DNA of 64,000 nt from the NCBI GenBank assembly GCA_007844125.1, contig CM017569.1, forward strand, positions 12,309,740 through 12,373,739, read 5' to 3'. How positions within the stretch are numbered: the first letter of the stretch is position 1; each line of letters starts with the position of its first letter. The notes beneath the pieces were generated by a model. That model was not told the origin of the DNA, ran no database searches, and saw nothing but the letters and a program-made list of their open reading frames with translations. The position numbers were made by a program, and so were the translations under genes. Below, piece after piece: positions 60,301-64,000 of the stretch. The DNA comes from Sinonovacula constricta (lineage: Eukaryota > Mollusca > Bivalvia > Cardiida > Solecurtidae).

Positions 60301-63300
60301 TCGTTTTATTATTCTTGCTTGAACCTGGGTATCACAGTTTCGTTCTTTAACCATTTCCACTATCTCTTCGCTAAGGTATTTCAACAGGCACATAGATTAC
60401 CTTGAAAAACGAAGATATTTCACTACATGTTTTCCAGCGTACGTCTGCTGCAATACCTACAACCTCTAATATATGTTAGGTCTATTCCTTCATTAAAGCC
60501 ATTCTGTCATAAATGCTACTGTCTTCTTCCGCGTTGAAATAATGTGAACGTTTAGCATACGTTTCATTTGTACATCATTTTACAGCAACAATCACCATCA
60601 TTTATACTAAAGAGGTTATGATCAGAAAAACATAAATAATTATTGCAGCTTCGATAACAATTAATCCGCCTTCGAACCCTTCATGCTGCGTTGTAAAGGC
60701 GTTGTTCGGTGGTACAAAAGGTAAACACGGCATGATCCTTTTATACTCCCGAGCTTCTATAATATAATAAATGAAGGATTTGAACAAGCACGTGACAGAG
60801 GATATACACATGGAAGCTTAATTGTAAACTCCAAAGGAAAGAAATCATGTTTAAAGACAAAAGAGTCCAAGCAGTGGCATATAAACAGACCTAAGTAAAT
60901 GGCATATTATGAAATAACAATGAGTGAAGTCATTTGAAAGAAAGATTTCCAATCTGTATTGCATTAGGTGGTTTGGTGTTGTTGTTAGGCTATAACTTGG
61001 GTAAAACAAGCAGTTGATTATCTCCAATATGTATGCTATTAAAGGTTATTTCAATTAAAAAAGAAGTGTCGCACTCAACTTAAACAAGGAACCGGTAGAA
61101 CCTTGTTACGCTTCGCGAAGTGATGATGTACACAGGAATACATGATACTAAAACCCTAAGATATAGTAGTTGAGTACTGCATGTAAAGTCAACGCGCTCA
61201 GAAACGCTCAGAAGCGCTGTTTGGGAGGCGTAAGTTTGACACTGTATTCGATGACAAGTGTGCAGACAATGGTAAAATATATTCCACAGTAAATCAAATG
61301 AAATTGGAAAGCAGTCTAGTCTTCAGCTGCAAATAAACACTTCTTCTGAAATACAGATTATATATTGGGATGAAACTTACATCAGAGTCACAACACAATA
61401 GAAACATTTCTATTAAACATTCTATACTTTCAATATGATTTTGATGTTTAAAATATGTTAGATCATGTGTGGCTGGACTTGACAAATACTTATGGCTCAA
61501 TACCACACCATCAGATCATGGAGACACTCTAACACTAACATGTACCAGAACAAGTCTAGTCACTGATCAAGAACTACTGCGATGGGTTCAAGCTCCGCTT
61601 CATTGTAGGCATTGAGACAACATGTTAGCAAGCGCTGTCAAAAGGCATTGTCACTCGGTGCACGATTGCCGTCATCCTCTTCATCTTAGGCATGAACCTT
61701 ATCATTAGTGCAGCAGAAAGGGAAACAAAGGGCCGTAGACAAAATGTGGAACTTGCACCAAACAGAGGGTTCATTGACAACTTGACCATCAAAAATCCAA
61801 GAGAAAGTCATCCCATCCATAATTAACATTCCCAACAAGCCTTGGAAAGTGGTTTGACGGCAGCTTCAACGACTATGACAACATCGAGAAGCTTCAACAG
61901 GTCCACGAGCGGCTAAAAGCCATTGACAGAACAGATCTACATGAAAAATACAAGGCATGGATGCATCAACACGGTCTACTTCCAAGACTCATCTGGTCAT
62001 TGACTCTGAATGAGATTACTACAACCTCGGTAGAAGAACCGAAACGTACAGTCAACAAGTATCTCCGAAGTTAGAATGCCAGGGGCATGGACAAGATGGG
62101 TTGTCCCCGAGAAGTTATCTTGGACAGACATGTGGAAATGTGAACCACTCCACTTAGAGTATTTGGTTTGGTCAGTGATTGACATTTTTGCCCACATCAG
62201 CCAACCTTTGTCTCTGGCACTTGGTTGACAGGACTGACTGTCCACTGTGCGGTAAAAGGGGGACACTAGAACCCTCTCAGCCTGCAACACAGCCCTGACA
62301 CAGGAAAGGTATCGATTGATGTATCCTTAAGCTGACAAGGAAGAGGAAGCACCAGATTCCCAAAACAGGCTCACAATAGATACGCTTCATGCAAGAAGGC
62401 TTCAATACAAGTGCATTGAAAGCAGCTTTAGAACTGGATTACTGCTACAAGCCAACGCTTTGATTATGGCAGTCAATCTTTGCAAAGAATTGTCATTTCC
62501 ACCAGTGGTCCGGAGACAATACTAACACCAGACATCCAAGCGATCCATTTTTCTGCATCATGATCGAGTTGACAGTTCCATGGGAGGAGAGATGCCGAAC
62601 TGCTCACGAACTGAAGATATACAAATACACTGATTTGCAGCGACTGTACAAAGAACGTGGGTGGCAGACCTGGCTCTTTCCAGTTAAAGTTGGATGCAGA
62701 GGTTTACCTGCTAGCTCTGTATGGACAATGTTAAACTCTTTGGACATTATAAGGAAAGGAAAGAAGAGCTGCCATGAAAGAGCTCGGAAAGACTGCTAAA
62801 ACTGTCGGGTTGGTTATGGTGCAAGCCTGCACAGGAAGAGCTGGTACCATCCACTGAGGACCAGATGCATGATCCTAGATTAGCACTATTATTCCACTGT
62901 CCCGAGATTTCATGGGCTTAAAGGAATGAAACACTCGTCGACGGACGGAAGCCAGCTGATGACCTCATGTGGATGTGCAGCTTTATGGCTGAATTCCCAT
63001 ATCGTATTAAATGATAGTAGGTTGAGTTATGGTTCTTTTGCAGTGCACTTCTACTAGTCATCAAGTACCTTTAAAAGGTTTTTAGTGAATCCATCAAGTA
63101 GTTTGTTATTATATTTATTACTTCTTAGCATAAATATTTATCCAAACTCCAAGTTTGAACTCAAGATCGTTTTTTTATAAATTTGCTCCTTGCAAAATTA
63201 TGACAAATGAATGCACAGACAGATGGGAATAGACGGACAGACAGAGCGGCAACAACAATTATAGAAATACACGACTAGAAGCCGTTTTCTGAATCTTTTC

Positions 63301-64000
63301 TGAATCTTAACCTCAGAACACTTTTTCATTCTCATTTTTGTTTTTGGACAAATAAAACTTTGGTAGTAATAACTTAGTTCATGACACAAACATTAGGAGG
63401 ATCAACTGCCTCAATAATAGCACCTACCTGAATCAAGTGTACGACCTTTTTCTTTATGTTGTCATCAGTAAAGTACTCATCCTGTAGACATTTTCCCAGA
63501 AAATGAATGAGTTCTGTTCTGTTACTATTAGCAACACTGTAAGCCAACAGTTTGTATGCTTGTGTAGTAGGCATATGGGCAATGTTTGAGAGATGTCCAC
63601 GTAGATCAGCCTTGATAATATTTACTAGAAACTCCAGCAACCTTAGTTTTCTCTGTCTTCCATCTTTGAAGGACTGAGGAGAAGTCAACCGTTTACAGCA
63701 TTCACTTACAACACTCCAGCTCAGGTCAACACTGCCTGGAGTCCTCGCACACACTTCCTGCAACATTTGACATGACCTGTTAAAATTTATCACAGTCACG
63801 TTGGGATCCAGAATGCCATAATTAAGCAAAAGTCCTGTCACACGTTGTGGTATGGAATATTTAATGTTTTCCAAGATGAGTAATGCTACGCCCAGATCAA
63901 AATGTCCTTCTTCTTCTAGACTCTCAATAAATGTCTGATCAGAATCTGGTAAGTGGGGTAGGTTTTGTACCTCTGGAGGGATGTTTGTGTCATTTAAAAC
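57387..64000 (-). CDS. Uncharacterised helical protein, C-terminal four exons
   Basis: Exons 64000-63428, 59573-59313, 58371-58233 and 57577-57387 join in perfect phase (donors GTAGGT, GTAAAC, GTAGCC; acceptors TTCTTTCAG, CACACAG, GTCTCTAG) and end in TGA. They code 387 residues of a longer protein that continues beyond 64000. The chain is Leu-rich and looks all-helical with no signal peptide or membrane span. An acidic linker (ESDSSYEEEKKEAQKD) precedes the last helices, which end YYLARLKILVDAD. It could be an alpha-solenoid such as the C-terminal domain of the SLF2/SIMC1 (FAM178) family, but that is a weak impression and I would not name it so. The frames are intact, unlike the BBS12-like gene. 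Confidence 0.75.
57778..58158. mobile_element. MITE in an intron, TTAAGGTGGTATC termini
   Basis: About 380 bp with left end TTAAGGTGGTATCTGACAG and right end the inverse of TTAAATGTAGTATCTCACAG. The outermost TTAA at both ends could be a TTAA target duplication, as in Kolobok or piggyBac elements. It lies in the last intron of the 57387-64000 gene. Confidence 0.65.
58830..59230. repeat. Dispersed repeat with ~140-150-bp internal period
   Basis: Three diverged sub-units, each with GGCCTCTAG or TCCTCTAAAG, then a CACTTTTTGACCCCACGTGAC or GAACCCACTTGACC stretch, then AACATTCTGACCAAGTT. Phase marks are near 58871, 59009 and 59159. It ends CACGACACACGATGGACG. I believe this text is widespread in bivalve genomes, which is recollection only. 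It is intronic in the minus-strand gene. Confidence 0.55.
59574..61555. other. Large intron, left part, nothing seen
   Basis: AT-rich intron between the first two visible exons of the 57387-64000 gene. No motif was recognised. Confidence 0.5.
61556..62800 (+). pseudogene. Decayed non-LTR reverse-transcriptase-type element
   Basis: Plus-strand fragments in changing frames carry a known retroelement order. They are a LGKWFDGSFNDYDNIEKLQQ stretch, a KAWMHQHGLLPRLIW stretch, VNKYLR, then IELTVPWEERCRTAHELK and VKVGCRGLP near 62560-62720. These match the C-terminal half of a reverse-transcriptase family common in molluscs. Many stops and frame changes show it is dead. It lies in an intron, antisense to the host gene. 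Confidence 0.7.
62801..63427. other. Large intron, right part, nothing seen
   Basis: Intron sequence up to the donor GTAGGT at 63427. No feature was recognised apart from the possible end of the retroelement near 63000. Confidence 0.4.

Overview
The window reads as nuclear DNA of an animal, most likely a mollusc and probably a bivalve. The evidence is AT-rich sequence, multi-exon genes with GT-AG introns, a glycine-rich secreted protein of the shematrin (shell matrix) type, and heavy loads of minisatellites and DNA transposons. There are no bacterial operons, and no rRNA or true tRNA genes were found. Species identity is inferred, not shown.

Four host genes are supported. (1) 255-15162, minus strand: a BBS12-like chaperonin-family gene. 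Ten coding exons are recognised, with its start inside the window and its 3' end beyond base 1. It carries a disordered insertion of more than 600 residues and several frame breaks. (2) 33810-35310, plus strand: a small shematrin-like gene with TATA box, 5' non-coding exon, signal peptide, Gly-rich body, KKNYY tail and poly(A) signal. (3) 43053-44177, minus strand: an intact single-exon class A GPCR resembling free fatty acid receptor 4. (4) 57387-64000, minus strand: the last four coding exons (387 residues) of a helical protein I cannot name with confidence.

Most of the rest is repeats. Four large tandem arrays take about 14 kb: 42-bp units (3735-5935), 24-bp-type CA-rich units (6290-8425), 55-bp units (17146-21640) and 24-bp units (50022-55556). 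The 42-bp array is built from the 3' end of a BBS12 coding exon plus its splice donor, so about 50 copies of that exon/intron junction follow the real one.

Mobile elements include an internally deleted Polinton/Maverick (24142-30078) with long inverted arms, a perfect 6-bp target duplication and a broken integrase. There is a family of elements with repeat-word termini (37532-39299, 41621-42535, and one end at 15260) and an AGTAGTA-ended inverted-repeat element (1843-2936). Two short elements have perfect 5-bp target duplications (14317-14527; 18625-19260, the latter inside the 55-bp satellite). Others are three GGTGGTATC-type MITEs, a tRNA-derived SINE, a LINE 3' fragment and a decayed reverse transcriptase.

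The host genes share no evident pathway. BBS12 belongs to ciliary BBSome assembly, the shematrin-like protein to shell or extracellular matrix, and the GPCR to signalling. The notable biology is repeat birth and evolution inside and between genes.
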